Source of the DNA: Prostheceraeus crozeri
Taxonomy: Eukaryota > Platyhelminthes > Polycladida > Euryleptidae
Direction: 5' to 3'
DNA length: 64,000 nucleotides
NCBI GenBank assembly: GCA_907163375.1
Contig: CAJQUW010016185.1
Coordinates: forward strand, 124,001 to 188,000
The position numbers and the translations under genes are program-made. The notes under the pieces were generated by a model that saw nothing but the letters and a program-made list of their open reading frames with translations, was not told the origin of the DNA and did not search any database. Each line of letters begins with the position of its first letter. Within the stretch, counting starts at the first letter, position 1. Of the stretch, positions 11,096 through 21,088 are shown in pieces.

Positions 11096-12262
11096 AGTGC
11101 GACATAAAGATGTGACCTTTTTTAGTAGCAATTAACTTTCTAATTATCCAACATAAATTGACAAATATTGTCTGATTTTGAAGCCAACACATCTCTATAT
11201 AGTCAACATCACTACTACGACTGCATTTGAGGAAGAGAGCATAATATGCACACAAAGTATAAAGCTAGAAAGCTAAAAAGACTAGATGAAAAGAGCATCG
11301 ACTAAATATAAAAAAGTTGTTTCCAATTCTTCACTTAATAAACGATAATGATCATGAGGAAGTCTTTCACGATCGTTGCGATGACGAGCTTTCATTTCAA
11401 TCATGCAGAAATGAATGTGTAGTACATAAAGGAATCGATGTGGTGAATCAAATATCTTTAGAGAAAACATTTTTCGAGTAATCAATACCCAGAGCATTGT
11501 GGCACTCATCAGAAAACAATGTAACTTGCATATCTACGATTTATCAGCAAATTCGAATTTCAAATTTAGAGTGAGAAGTAATTACTGAAGGGCCTGTAGC
11601 TCTCAATCATTGTTCAATTTTGTCACTGAATTATTTCACACTAAGTAGATAAAAAAATACTATTATACGATGGGTGTAGAATATCTGCATTACCTGTATC
11701 CGCACTACATGTCGACACCCCTTATATAGTTGTGCTAAAGCTAGAGATCCCTCGATGAGGAGCTCTATGATCGACCTTGAACGCATTGAATGTAGTCTAA
11801 TGGTTAAGCGCTCGTCTGAAGACATTATGCTAAATGAAACTGTTTGGGGTTTACCTTGGAATTAGAGACGTGGAGACTTTGGAAGAAACAAAACAGGAAA
11901 ATACGAAATTTCAGGCCTTCCGTTATTATAAGGGTGATTGCTGATGGTTGATCAAGTCATTACCCAAATGATCATTTGTAACAATTGTGAAAAACTTAGC
12001 CATGGAGACTATCGTTTAAGTGAAAAATTGGAAACAATTAACTTTTCTATTCAGCCGCTGTTCTTTCATCTAGTTTTTTAGCTTTTGAGTTCTCATACTT
12101 TGTGTGCATTATTATGCTCTCATCCTCAAATGCAATCGTAGTAGGAATGTTGACTATATAGAAATGTGTTGTCTTCAAAATCAGACAATATTTGTCAATT
12201 TGTGTTGGATAATTAGAAAGTTAATAGCTAATAAATAAGTCACATCTTTATGCCGCACATAT
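11096..12262. repeat. Foldback: imperfect inverted repeat, ~255-bp arms
   Basis: The left arm (about 11,096-11,350) matches the reverse complement of about 11,995-12,262 at visibly high but imperfect identity. Examples are ATAAAGATGTGAC / GTCACATCTTTAT at the outer ends and CTAGATGAAA...GTTTCCAATT towards the centre. The arms flank about 640 bp without a gene. This is the form of a decayed foldback or MITE. No clear target duplication was found. Confidence 0.7.
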
Positions 12263-13812
12263 ACACCTACATGGATGTAGAATTGACAAGAACGAGGAAA
12301 ATCATTTTCACATTGGAATCAGCCCATTTTATATTGTGGTATGCGAGTGTAACTATGAAGTCTTCATGTCCTTTCACAAGCATATTTTGCGTCCATCCTA
12401 ATTTAGGGGAACTGGTAATCGCAGGGACGGGACATCCTAGAACTAGTCTACGTGGCTATATTATGATCATTTTATCAAGATGACGGCTGAAAGCATTCGG
12501 TTATTTGGAAATTGATTTTTGATTTCTTTTGGCAAAGGTGCCCTTGAACAGAAGTATAGTCATGCGACAACTGTTTTCGAAATTTGACTTCGAATTAGAA
12601 GTACTACTGATGAAATAGTTTTCCTCTTTGCTAATATCGTTTTTTTAGAAATAGAGAATTAATTTTGGAATGAACATAGGGTAGCCAGTTACTTGATAGT
12701 ACTACTTGATAGTAGGCTTGATGTTACACGCTTGCGTGTATATACACTCATATACCCTTATACTAAATAGATCACGGGCTTAACACTTCGATGCCGCTGG
12801 GGTACAAGTTCGACCCCAACCAGTTTTCGAAGCAATCGCAAACATCCAATGCTTTCATACTAGCCTCCGACAGTCTATGACTTTGTTGCTAGTACACAGT
12901 TATCCTAGTTGCTCGTCCTTACAAAGTACGGGTACTGGATTATCACTTAGAAATGACAATATCAAAAAATCACAACTTTTCCGCATGGGGTCCGGGTTGG
13001 ACCCCAGCCGAAATTATCCATGATAGTGACATATAAAATGCACCAAGAGGTTTCAAAGTGGTGTTGAGTATTGAAGCAACAACTTCTTGCTTCATTTACT
13101 TATCATATATATACTTATAGAATATTCCATTGACGTGACAGCCCTATAAACATACGTCGTAGCAATACCATAAAAAGTCCTAGAATGGAAATTGCATGAA
13201 AATTATGGCACACGCCGGGGGAACTTAGTTGGGACAAAATGCAACTTGTGCGATCGGGCTTCCATGTTTTTTGATTGGCATTTATATTTATCAGGCCAAT
13301 TCTTGATCTGGATTGTTAGTCCTTGTCCAAAGACCATGTACACAAAAGCAATAGTGAATTTACAAAATGCTGCGCCGAGAGGATGACAAATAAGGAAATC
13401 CTTTTAAACGGTCTGTACGTTCATCATTTCGAAATATCGCTCCGATAATCTATCAATAGTATAATCAGACTCTTATGCAACTTGTAATGTCGATTTACAG
13501 AACATGCATAACTGAAGCTTGAAATCAGAGGCCAAGAAATCTTACAGTATTCATTTCACTTTAAAGTGTTCCCCTGTTCACTATATTTGAACAATTTTCA
13601 AAATCTCTACATGCATTCGAATATCAGCTTCCAAAATATCTCATGTGTCATTCAATGATTAATTGAAAAGTTCCAGCGACATTTCATTTATTTGAGAAAT
13701 GATTGTCGGTATAGAAACTTTCAATGTGTTTATTCCAGAAAAGCGCCAGATTTCTTAGCCGCTTGAAGAAGAAATTATCCAATAATTAGACTTTCTATCT
13801 GTGAATTCTTCA
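12263..13812. other. Non-coding stretch left of element A
   Basis: I see no gene. Two short pieces (around 12,800 and 12,985, GTTCGACCCC and TTGGACCCC) faintly resemble a tRNA B box, but no tRNA fold is supported. The last six bases before element A (13,813-13,818) are its target duplication. Confidence 0.4.
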
Positions 13813-13818
13813 GATGTT
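13813..13818. repeat. Target duplication of element A, left (GATGTT)
   Basis: GATGTT immediately precedes AGTAGTAACC. The same GATGTT directly follows GGTTACTACT at 49,408-49,413. Six-base duplications are characteristic of Polintons. Confidence 0.95.
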
Positions 13819-15533
13819 AGTAGTAACCCCGTGGCAAATTCAAGGCCAAAATGCGAAGCGATGAGTCATCAGGCTGACGCGCCCTCCCTCTGGAAGGAAG
13901 TCGCCAAGGATGTGATGGGAGGAATGGGTCCGTGAGGAGGAGCGATGTTCATGAAACCACCCCCCCCCCGACGACTCAACTGGCCAAGTTGGTTGAAAAG
14001 ACCAAAGTTGTTGAGAATCATGTGAAAGAGGCTTCTATCTATGTCTAGAGGCTTCTATGTCAGATTGAAATTCGCACAAAAAATTTTTTCGAAAATGTTT
14101 CACTACGGTGGTCTCGACACTTAGGATTTTTTTCGTGAAAAAAAATTTCAAAATGTTGGAATGGAGTTCCGAGACCCATCGTGTTTGTCGTCAAAAGTTG
14201 GGTCGGTGAAGTTTCGGTGAAAAACCGCCCCCCCCAACGACTCAACTGGACAAGTTGTTCAGAATCATGTGAAACAAACTTCTATCAAGGTTTCAGGTTG
14301 AAATGTGTCCAAAAAAATTTTTCGAAAATTTTTCACTACGGTGGTTGAAAATACTTAGGATTTTTTCAAGTCCAAATGTGAAATGTTGCTTTTTAGCCAA
14401 CTTTGACGATGAATAGCGGAGGATTGGAAGTGAATGAAGAGCTCGGGCTTCTTTTAGGGGCAAGACCGCGCTTTGTCCTCTAGGATCCACTCTTTTCAGA
14501 TGCGTGGCAGGCTCCGTTTCCAAATGAGAGCCTATTACAAATCGAGTTTTTGCGCATTTTCCAAGATTTTGGAACTTTTTGATTAAACGACCGAGCGTTT
14601 TAACCGAGAGGGTCGAGGGATGTCTTGAATGAAAGGGGAGAGCGAGAAAACGTGACACTCAAAATTTGGAGTCAATCGGGGCACTAGAACTGGAGATAGA
14701 CGGGTTTAAAGTTTTTGGATGATGGGTATTACGTCATCAGCTGATCGCCACACACTATATAAGCAGGGAACCGACAGAGACTTTTCATTTAGAGGAGAAC
14801 GATTGTCAAAGGTAGGTCGTCTCTCTGAGCTCCGATGATAGCTTCGGACATTCCAAATTCCGGGTTTCTGTAAGAAACCGACTTAGAAAATTTCATTGCT
14901 GAAGTCAGCTAAGGCGTCAGACTTAGAGGTTAGCCAGGAGATGGCCTTCGTCTCCAGGCCATAAAAGACTCCAAAACTTTAAAGGCTTGTAACTTTGCTT
15001 CTACAAGTCCGTTTGACTTGATTCAAAAAAGGTTCGGTTGCTATTGACCTGCTCTAAGTGATAGACTACTTATAAAATTTCATAAGTAGTGCTAAAAAGT
15101 TGAAAATATAAATTCACTAGTTTTGGAGGTTTTCTGGGGTGTTCGACCCTGCTGAAGTCAACTAAGACATTTACAAAGTTGTGGGAGGCGAGCTTCGGCT
15201 CGAGACTGGTTTCCTGATGTAAATAACTCCACCGATTTTCATGTCAAAATCGGGGCCCGGATACCAACACAGTGACATGACGCACGCTCTGTCCGCTCGA
15301 GGTTGGATTTGTGGGTCGAGGTCTTGGAGTTGGGATAAGATCCCCTCTGAGAATTGCCTGTGACGGATTCATCAGCTTAACTTGTCTTTCCTCAAAGCGA
15401 AGTTGTCTTTGTGATAGCACTGGGCGACTATCGATTCTGTCTTTGTATAGCATGGGCCTTCACGACTGAAAGTCCGGTAACTGTCGATGTGATGTCCAAA
15501 TTTGGTAAAAGCGTCGTTGTCAAGTCAAAAGCA
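13819..15533 (+). repeat. Left terminal inverted repeat of Polinton A
   Basis: About 1.7 kb, matching the reverse complement of 47,736-49,407. The outer part has two imperfect ~265-bp copies of a block with poly-C, AACTGG(C/A)CAAGTTG and AAATTTTTCGAAAATTTTTCAC. The inner ~650 bp holds the CRE/TATA promoter and leader also found in element C. Similarity ends just after CAAGTCAAAAGCA. The open frames in the repeat (14,293-14,658, 15,244-15,453) occur in both termini but have no family signature. Confidence 0.92.
14729..14813 (+). promoter_or_regulatory. Inward promoter and leader donor in left terminus of A
   Basis: TTACGTCA (14,729-14,736), TATATAAG (14,756-14,763) and the donor CAAAG|GTAGGT (GT at 14,812-14,813). 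The mirror copy in the right terminus points leftwards (TGACGTAA 48,534-48,541, CTTATATA 48,507-48,514). Both ends would fire into the element. Confidence 0.6.
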
Positions 15534-15578
15534 TGGCCAAATAAGGAAAGTTTGAATCATGGCTTTGTGCTCCCTGGG

Positions 15579-15586
15579 TATATAAA
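15579..15586 (+). promoter_or_regulatory. TATA box for first left gene of A
   Basis: TATATAAA 32 bp upstream of the ATG at 15,618, just inside the terminal repeat. A matching GGGTATATAAG box lies at the other end (47,683-47,690, minus strand), in sequence that otherwise differs. Confidence 0.6.
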
Positions 15587-15617
15587 CCGCCGACTCTCAT
15601 TGAATTTCATTTCAATC

Positions 15618-15893
15618 ATGCAGACGCCGAACACTCTGGTCAACTCTCCTGACAAGCCTCTGTTGAAGCCGAGAAATCTATTTCAAGAGTTTCAGCGGGT
15701 TGAAGAGCGAGAAAGGATTTATAACAATCTTGCTCGAATTGGTTCATCGGCTGTTGATGATGATACCGATTCAACAGAGTGGGGCTATATACCGCCCTCT
15801 GACCGTCGGGTGGTAGTAGAGGAGGTTGATGCCGCTGACATAGAGAGACTAAGAGTCTCTCTCAGCAGGATCGGCCAGTCCCACCCAAGTTAG
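15618..15893 (+). CDS. Small acidic/basic protein of unknown function (A, first gene)
   Basis: 91 residues from the ATG at 15,618, chosen because a TATA box lies 32 bp before it. The middle is charged and helix-prone (FQEFQRVEERERIYNNLARIG) and is followed by an acidic patch DDDTDSTEWGY. A near-repeat of the helical motif occurs at the C-terminus (ERLRVSLSRIGQ). No known domain. Being first behind a terminal promoter, it is probably an early accessory gene. It has no visible counterpart in element B. Confidence 0.5.
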   Translation: MQTPNTLVNSPDKPLLKPRNLFQEFQRVEERERIYNNLARIGSSAVDDDTDSTEWGYIPPSDRRVVVEEVDAADIERLRVSLSRIGQSHPS

Positions 15894-15959
15894 GCGGTAG
15901 TCTCTTTAAAAACATAGGATCAACTTTCATACATGCAACACATTCTTTCATCACCCTTC

Positions 15960-16395
15960 GTCGGGAACGCCCCATGAGCCTAAAGCGGTCCCAAGCCCGC
16001 CACATATCTTCGGATATGGAATGCAGAGGGGAAGAATAAATGATGAATGGAATGAAGGGAGGACATTCATGCGCCACACGCAACACATCACAAACTTCTC
16101 TCTTTGCTAGTGAACAAGCTCTTGTCAGTGTAGTCAGAAAGTGTATCATGGTTTGTAAAAGTTTTACTGCAGCACAGGTTGATGCATAGTTAGAAAGTTT
16201 GATCATGACGTTCATTCGTAAGTCTAGTCAGAAACTTTATCATGTTGTGCAAAGGTTTTACTAAAGCACAGGTTGATTTATAGTTAGAAAAGTTTGATCA
16301 TGATGTTTTATGAAACACACATGTCATGAAATGCAAGCGTCAGTGTAGTCAACTAGTTTTTACTACAACTCATGTTTGTGAAAGTAAAGTATTAG
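15960..16395. repeat. Subterminal inverted repeat of A, left arm
   Basis: Matches the reverse complement of about 45,855-46,230, including the 3' end of the coiled-coil gene (CTAAAGCGGTCCCAAGCCCGCCACATATCTT). It is separated from the main terminal repeat by unique gene sequence on both sides. The simplest reading is that the terminal repeats were once longer and unique genes replaced their middle. Confidence 0.75.
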
Positions 16396-16493
16396 ATTAC
16401 ACAGAGTCATCAATACTGTCAAAGGTGTACAAGTCACATCAAGCATATTCAACTGAGTGTCCATTCCTGACACTCATGATCATTTGAAATTAT

Positions 16494-16697
16494 TTGAAGA
16501 TGAAAAGTTGCATTCGTTTCCCAACTTCATGGTCTGTAGCAAGAGAGCTTGGCTATCCGTTGAAGGCTATAGAAAGTGTTACAAATGTAAATGAAAATAT
16601 TAAAGCTGGCGCTTCAGTTGAAAGACTTATGGATCTAGATGAGCATGCTATGAATCATCATTTGGATCGAAGATGGATAGAGGATTTTCCATGCTGA
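16494..16697 (+). CDS. Small ORF upstream of the RING gene (A)
   Basis: 67 residues, with ARELGYPLKAIESVTNV...ASVERLMDLDEHAM. The spacing of GY, hydrophobics and an LMDL helix is reminiscent of a UBA-like three-helix fold, but too short for certainty. It lies immediately before the RING-finger ORF. Function unknown. Confidence 0.35.
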   Translation: MKMKSCIRFPTSWSVARELGYPLKAIESVTNVNENIKAGASVERLMDLDEHAMNHHLDRRWIEDFPC

Positions 16698-17005
16698 AAT
16701 GTAATGATCGTGAAAATGGGATGAAATTGGTGCGATCTGGAGTGAAAAAGAAAAAAGTTACATTTGCAACTGATTTGTCAAGTAACTCTACCAATAAAAG
16801 TGACTTTAGAAAGAAATTGGAAGAAGAGACGTTTAAATTATTATGTGAACGGAACTGCGTTGAGTGTTTTGAAAGGGAGCGGTCCCTTCTCTTTTTACCA
16901 TGTTGTCATTCTGTTATGTGTTCTACGTGCTATGTACCTTTGGAAACTATGTTGTGTCCCATCTGTGATCAAGAAATAATTTCAACAGTCAATGTATATA
17001 AATGA
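16673..17005 (+). CDS. RING-finger protein, IAP-type (A)
   Basis: 110-residue ORF with a C-terminal C3HC4 RING: CVEC-x12-C-C-H-x3-C-x2-C...C-P-x-C (about residues 60-102: CVECFERERSLLFLPCCHSVMCSTCY...CPICDQEI). The LxFLPCxH spacing is that of inhibitor-of-apoptosis and related E3 ubiquitin ligase RINGs. The N-terminal half is basic and serine-rich (GVKKKKVTFATD), with no BIR domain visible. By family it would act as a ubiquitin ligase. In this location a host-interference role (apoptosis or antiviral factors) is inferred. Large viruses often carry such genes. Confidence 0.7.
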   Translation: MDRGFSMLKCNDRENGMKLVRSGVKKKKVTFATDLSSNSTNKSDFRKKLEEETFKLLCERNCVECFERERSLLFLPCCHSVMCSTCYVPLETMLCPICDQEIISTVNVYK

Positions 17006-17043
17006 TGTTGATGCAATCCTAGTCGAATTTAAAACAGTCATCT

Positions 17044-17235
17044 ATGACCATGACACCACTGTATCACCGTCTCATTGAAAAGAGAAAGCATGATTATACA
17101 AGGCAGTGGATTCTTGTGTTGGAAAAACTATTATCATCCAGTGATTGTAGAGAGATGATACATCGTTTGAGTAATGCTATCATTATTCACGCAAACTGTG
17201 AAGATGTTGACTATATGCTATTTTATAATTTTTAA
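17044..17235 (+). CDS. Unknown 63-residue ORF (A)
   Basis: Helix-rich and mixed-charge, with two short helices (RQWILVLEKLLSS, REMIHRLSNAIIIH). No motif is recognised. It sits between the RING ORF and the glycoprotein in the same orientation and is spaced like its neighbours. Confidence 0.3.
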   Translation: MTMTPLYHRLIEKRKHDYTRQWILVLEKLLSSSDCREMIHRLSNAIIIHANCEDVDYMLFYNF

Positions 17236-17275
17236 CCAAAACAGTTTACGAAGACACTTTCATCACTGTTACATC

Positions 17276-17638
17276 ATGGTATTCTTTCATTACCTTGCTT
17301 GGAGTTATGTATTCTACACGTTGCTTATGGGAAGCCTTTTCCACTTAAGCACAATTGATGCAAAGGCATTAAACTTTACAAACATCGTCATACAAACAGA
17401 TTGTTCATGTCGGGCTCATAACATATCAGCAAACGACACAGCTGAACTGTTTCCATTGAACTGTAGTACATCACTGAATAATACATTACAGCTACCCACA
17501 CATGTATCTGCTTCTGACTATCCTACTGGTACTGTGGCTGTTCTCAGTGTATTGCTTTTTACTAGTGCTGTACTCAATGTCTTCCTCTATTTCATTGCGT
17601 TTACGACGGTGATGTTTCGACGCTGCTGTCGTGTTTAA
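17276..17638 (+). CDS. Small type I membrane glycoprotein (A)
   Basis: About 120 residues from the ATG at 17,276. Residues 1-28 are hydrophobic (FFHYLAWSYVFYTLLMGSLF), like a signal peptide or anchor. The ectodomain has at least four N-glycosylation sequons (NFT, NIS, NDT, NCS, NNT) and several cysteines. A ~25-residue transmembrane segment follows (VAVLSVLLFTSAVLNVFLYFIAFTTV), then a short basic Cys tail (FRRCCRV). No family is recognised. The layout resembles small viral surface or immune-evasion glycoproteins such as adenovirus E3 products, by architecture only. Confidence 0.55.
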   Translation: MVFFHYLAWSYVFYTLLMGSLFHLSTIDAKALNFTNIVIQTDCSCRAHNISANDTAELFPLNCSTSLNNTLQLPTHVSASDYPTGTVAVLSVLLFTSAVLNVFLYFIAFTTVMFRRCCRV

Positions 17639-17669
17639 GCAAAGAACACTCTAACATCCACCTGTAAAA

Positions 17670-18035
17670 ATGGCTAGACGTTGTTCATCTCACCGTTCAC
17701 GCAGACAAAAGTGTCAATCAAATGCAAACAAAAAATTCTGTCTCACGCTTTGTCGCTTATTAAAATTAAAGCCATCTCATCGATGTGAGGCAATGAAGCT
17801 GGCAAACAATGCCTTCATTCGTAAAATGTGTGCGGAAATACGAAAAGTGCGTTATATGACATTAAATAGCAAAAAGGCCAATGCAATTGCCAGACATGGT
17901 AAAGTTCTTCGCACCTTGAGCAATCCAAAAACATCAATTCCTACAAAGCGCAAACTATTATCACAACGTGGTGGCTTCTTACCACTTTTAGCGCCTATCA
18001 TCATGGCAGCTGCCGGTCCTGCTTTGGGAGGTTAA
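17670..18035 (+). CDS. Basic core-like protein with hydrophobic C-terminus (A)
   Basis: 121 residues. The N-terminus is Arg/Lys/Cys-rich (ARRCSSHRSRRQKCQ) and the middle is strongly basic. The C-terminus is hydrophobic after a GG (RGGFLPLLAPIIMAAAGPALGG). Similar basic ORFs ending in a GG-plus-hydrophobic tail are common in Polintons upstream of the ATPase. Adenain-type proteases cut at GG-containing sites, so processing and virion DNA binding are plausible but inferred. Confidence 0.55.
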   Translation: MARRCSSHRSRRQKCQSNANKKFCLTLCRLLKLKPSHRCEAMKLANNAFIRKMCAEIRKVRYMTLNSKKANAIARHGKVLRTLSNPKTSIPTKRKLLSQRGGFLPLLAPIIMAAAGPALGG

Positions 18036-18110
18036 GCTGGTGCTCTCGCAAATATAGCCATTAATGGATAGATACTAAGTTAAATGGCATGACGTTTCAT
18101 CAAAATCAAC

Positions 18111-18730
18111 ATGGATTTCCGTTTACTCTGTAATCGCACTATGTGTATCGTAGGACCCTCTCATAGTGGGAAGACACATTTAACACTGCAATTGTTGGAG
18201 CGTCGTAATGAGATTTTTGACTGCATACCTAATCGCGTTGTCTGGTGCTATGGAATTTATCAACATAACTTACATCGTGAATTGGTTGGTAAGGGTTACT
18301 TGGTTCAACCGGGATTATCAGCACAGCTGATATTCAACCTTATGATATTATCATTCTTGATGATTTACTTAATGAGAGTAAGAACTCACAAGAAGTAACT
18401 GCTATGTTTACCAAGGCTGCTCATCATAAACCATGCTTTATCATTTTTATTATGCAAAATCTTTTTCCAAGTGTAAAGGAAGCACGGACTCGAAGTCTAA
18501 ACACGCATTACTACATCATCTTTAAAAATCCTCGCGATAAAAGTCAAGTTGAATTCCTATCTCGACAAGTTCTTCCTCGCAAGTCAAAAGCATTGATTGA
18601 AGTATTTGAGGCTGCTACGGAAAAACCCTATAATTATTTATTTTTGGACTTTACCCAGGAGTGTCCTGAAGATTATCGCTTACGCAGTCATCTATTTGAG
18701 AAACCCATGATCATATATAAATTGTTATGA
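18111..18730 (+). pseudogene. Packaging ATPase, FtsK/HerA type (fossil, A)
   Basis: DNA-packaging ATPase of the A32/FtsK-HerA group, which drives genome entry into the capsid. Walker A is GPSHSGKTHL (about 18,150-18,182) and a Walker B-like IILDD lies near 18,350. Downstream sequence includes the sensor-type IIFIMQNLF and THYYIIFKNPRDKSQV, as in other Polinton ATPases. It lies between the basic core-like gene and a conserved unknown gene, on the same strand. The gene is broken, about one break. Confidence 0.8.
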
Positions 18731-19371
18731 GTGATTTTCAACTCATGATTGCTATTCCACAAGAAGAATATATACATCTGACTTCAATGCAGAGTGTTCA
18801 TCAACCTTGGGCAAATCAAATGTCACAACTTAATCAGCAATATGAACAAGAAGCTGTACAAAGTAAAAATCCATATGATAGTTTGATATAGCAGAGTTCT
18901 ACCTTAGAAGAAATGAAACAATTGAAAGAAAAAATACGCAATGATCTTTCGCTTGGTTCACCCAAACCCCATCGCAATCGCGCACTGAGCTTATATCGAA
19001 GTCTCGAACCCAACTTGAAAATCACACAACGAGGTGAAGTGGTTGGTGATGATGAAGCAGTCATTAGGGACTCAAGAGTGGAAGATTTAATTAATCATGC
19101 TGTTCGTGATCGTCGTCGTCACTTTACACTTACAGGATGGGAGTTCTTTTTAAAAAGTATGAAGAAATTCAATGTCCCAAAAGCAATTCTTGGACGTGAT
19201 ACCTTACAGGAAATGGAAAATGATTCTACACCTAGGAAGAGAAAGTTGCAAAGTATAGAGAAACCTAAAAAGAGAATCAAGCAAACTTTGAAAACACCCG
19301 AGAAGTTACCGAAGCGTATACCAAAACCTTCAACACGTTATCCATCATTTGATTTTATCACAGACTTTTAA
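18727..19371 (+). pseudogene. Conserved Polinton protein of unknown role (A)
   Basis: Contains the block VEDLINHAVRDRRRHFTLTGWEFFLKSMKKFNVPKAILG, which recurs in many invertebrate Polintons next to the ATPase and integrase. A Lys/Arg/Pro-rich tail follows (KRIKQTLKTPEKLPKRIPKP). The tail suggests nucleic-acid binding or nuclear targeting. It overlaps the end of the ATPase region and the start of the next ORF by a few bases. The frame has about one break near its 5' part. Confidence 0.55.
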
Positions 19372-19565
19372 TGAAGAAGCTATGTTGCATCCCATGTTCA
19401 GAGTTGCCAAACATTCATGTGTCATTGAACTGCTTAAGTACATGTTGTAAAAGTGATTCATACAAGACGGCTCAAAAAAGTAGCAAAAGCAGGACTCAAA
19501 CACAAACGCAAACCCTAGCGGAGAAAAAGACTGATACTTTGAGGCAAATAAACGATCCCTCTTAA
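19371..19565 (+). CDS. Small Cys-rich/basic ORF (A)
   Basis: 64 residues. The first 30 contain six cysteines (CCIPC...CLSTCC); the rest is Lys/Ser/Thr/Gln-rich. The ATG overlaps the preceding stop (TTTTAATG). Function unknown. Confidence 0.3.
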   Translation: MKKLCCIPCSELPNIHVSLNCLSTCCKSDSYKTAQKSSKSRTQTQTQTLAEKKTDTLRQINDPS

Positions 19566-19571
19566 TAGACG

Positions 19572-20639
19572 ATGGATGAACATCTGAAATCAATTTACTA
19601 TAACCCAAAGCATTATGCAGGTTATGCTTCAGTGAAAAAGTTGTCACAAGCAAGTGGTTATTCACAGAAGCAAGTGAAGAGATGGTTAAAAGCTCAATCT
19701 GCATATACATTGCACACACAAGCTCGACAACGTTATCCTACCCGTTCTTATATCGTTCATGATATTGATGAACAATGGCAAGCAGATTTGGCTGATGTTT
19801 CTTTATTAGCTAAAAAGAATAAAGGCTATCGCTTTCTCCTAACTGTCATTGACTTATTTTCTCGTTATGCTTGGGTTCAACCACTCAAGACAAAGCGTGG
19901 TGAAGAAGTGGCCGAGGCTTTCCAAAATATTTTCAGTGAAGGACGCATTCCCACACGTATTCAGACTGATCAAGGGAAAGAGTTTGAAAACAGACATGTG
20001 CGTGCTTTATTTCGCGAACACAACATTGAGCTGTTTAGTGTGAAAAGTGCATACAAGGCTGCAGTGGTCGAGCGCTTTAACCGTACACTGAAAAGTCGTC
20101 TATGGCGCTATTTCACTGCAAAAGTAACACAAAAGTGGACAGATGTATTACAAGATGCTGTACACGCTTACAATCATTCTGTTCATCGTATGATTGGTCA
20201 CAAACCTGCTGACATAACTCCAGACATGGTGGATACAATCCGTGAAATCAATGCTAAACGCAAGTAACCATCACAAGGTAAACGTGACATTCAGGTTGGT
20301 GACAAAGTTCGCATTTCCAAGGTGAAAAGCGTGTTTGCGAAAGGCTATCTTCCCAATTGGACGGAAGAAATATTTACTGTCTCTGAGGTTAACAAGAAAT
20401 TCAAGCCTACCACCTACAAGCTTCGCGATTATCATGGTGAAGAGATTGAAGGGAGTTTTTATCGTCATGAGATAGCACCCATCACCAAAGAAGATGATGA
20501 CTACATGGTTGAATAGATACTTCGCCACCAAATGCGAAAAGGGGAAAAGTGGAGCCTGGTGAAATGGGCTGGCTATCCAAATTCAATGAACAGTTGGATT
20601 TGTCATTCTGACCTTCATCGAGTAAGTCAACGTTCCTAA
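19572..20639 (+). pseudogene. Retrovirus-like integrase with chromodomain (fossil, A)
   Basis: rve-family integrase that would insert the element and create the 6-bp duplication. The DDE residues are visible: D in QWQADLAD (about 19,785), D in IQTDQGKEF (about 19,965) and E in VVERFNRTLKSRL (about 20,070). After the catalytic core comes an SH3-like stretch (VGDKVRISKVKSVFAKGYLPNWTEEIF). A chromodomain-like C-terminus follows (LRHQMRKGEKWSLVKWAGYP...NSWI, about 20,520-20,610). It is on the same strand as ATPase and capsid genes. Broken, about two breaks. Confidence 0.85.
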
Positions 20640-20680
20640 GCAAAGTAATGAATTGTGTAAATATAAATAAATAAATATCT

Positions 20681-21088
20681 ATGGATCAAACTGCTACGTT
20701 TTATTCTGCCCCCTCCTATGCTAGTCATGGAGCTGGCTTTCCCGTTTATGCTGGATCGAGACGTCAAAAAGGGGATAGTCTATTGGCTGATGTCAAAGGT
20801 ATGATGCTCCCCACTATCGCAAATGTGGGAAAATCAGCTTTAAAGGAAGCTGTAGGATTAGCAGCAGATGTAGCAAGTGATGCGCTTTCAGGAAGATTGC
20901 CGATTCGTGAATCGCTAAAGTGTCATGGAATACAGCGTTTGAAGAATGTCGGTAAGGCTGGTATCAGGTCTGTCATCAGTCATATCAATCCACTCTCTAC
21001 GTCAGGCAAACGTAAGCGAAGAGCATCTCGTATACCTCCTAGCAAACGCAGACGACGTGGACTGTTTTGTTTTAAATATGGAATGTAA
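20681..21088 (+). CDS. Adenovirus pX/pVI-like minor virion protein (A)
   Basis: 135 residues: a glycine/aromatic start (ASHGAGFPVYAGSRRQKGDSLL), an amphipathic Ala-rich middle (VGKSALKEAVGLAADVASDALSGR) and a strongly basic tail (GKRKRRASRIPPSKRRRRG). This composition is typical of the Polinton ORF just before the major capsid gene and resembles adenovirus pX/pVI-type core or membrane-lytic proteins. It overlaps the start of the capsid gene by about 10 bp. Function is inferred from composition and position. Confidence 0.55.
   Translation: MDQTATFYSAPSYASHGAGFPVYAGSRRQKGDSLLADVKGMMLPTIANVGKSALKEAVGLAADVASDALSGRLPIRESLKCHGIQRLKNVGKAGIRSVISHINPLSTSGKRKRRASRIPPSKRRRRGLFCFKYGM

Noticed and set aside
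11785-11870. tRNA-like A box (TAGTCTAATGGTTAAGCG)
   Set aside because: No acceptable B box or acceptor stem; at best a decayed tRNA-derived fragment.
12795-13015. B-box-like GTTCGACCCC and TTGGACCCC
   Set aside because: No matching A box or cloverleaf; too weak for a SINE call.
14293-14658. 121-residue ORF in A's terminus, also at 48,612-48,977
   Set aside because: Present in both termini simply because they are inverted copies; no codon or domain signal, and it overlaps repeat blocks.
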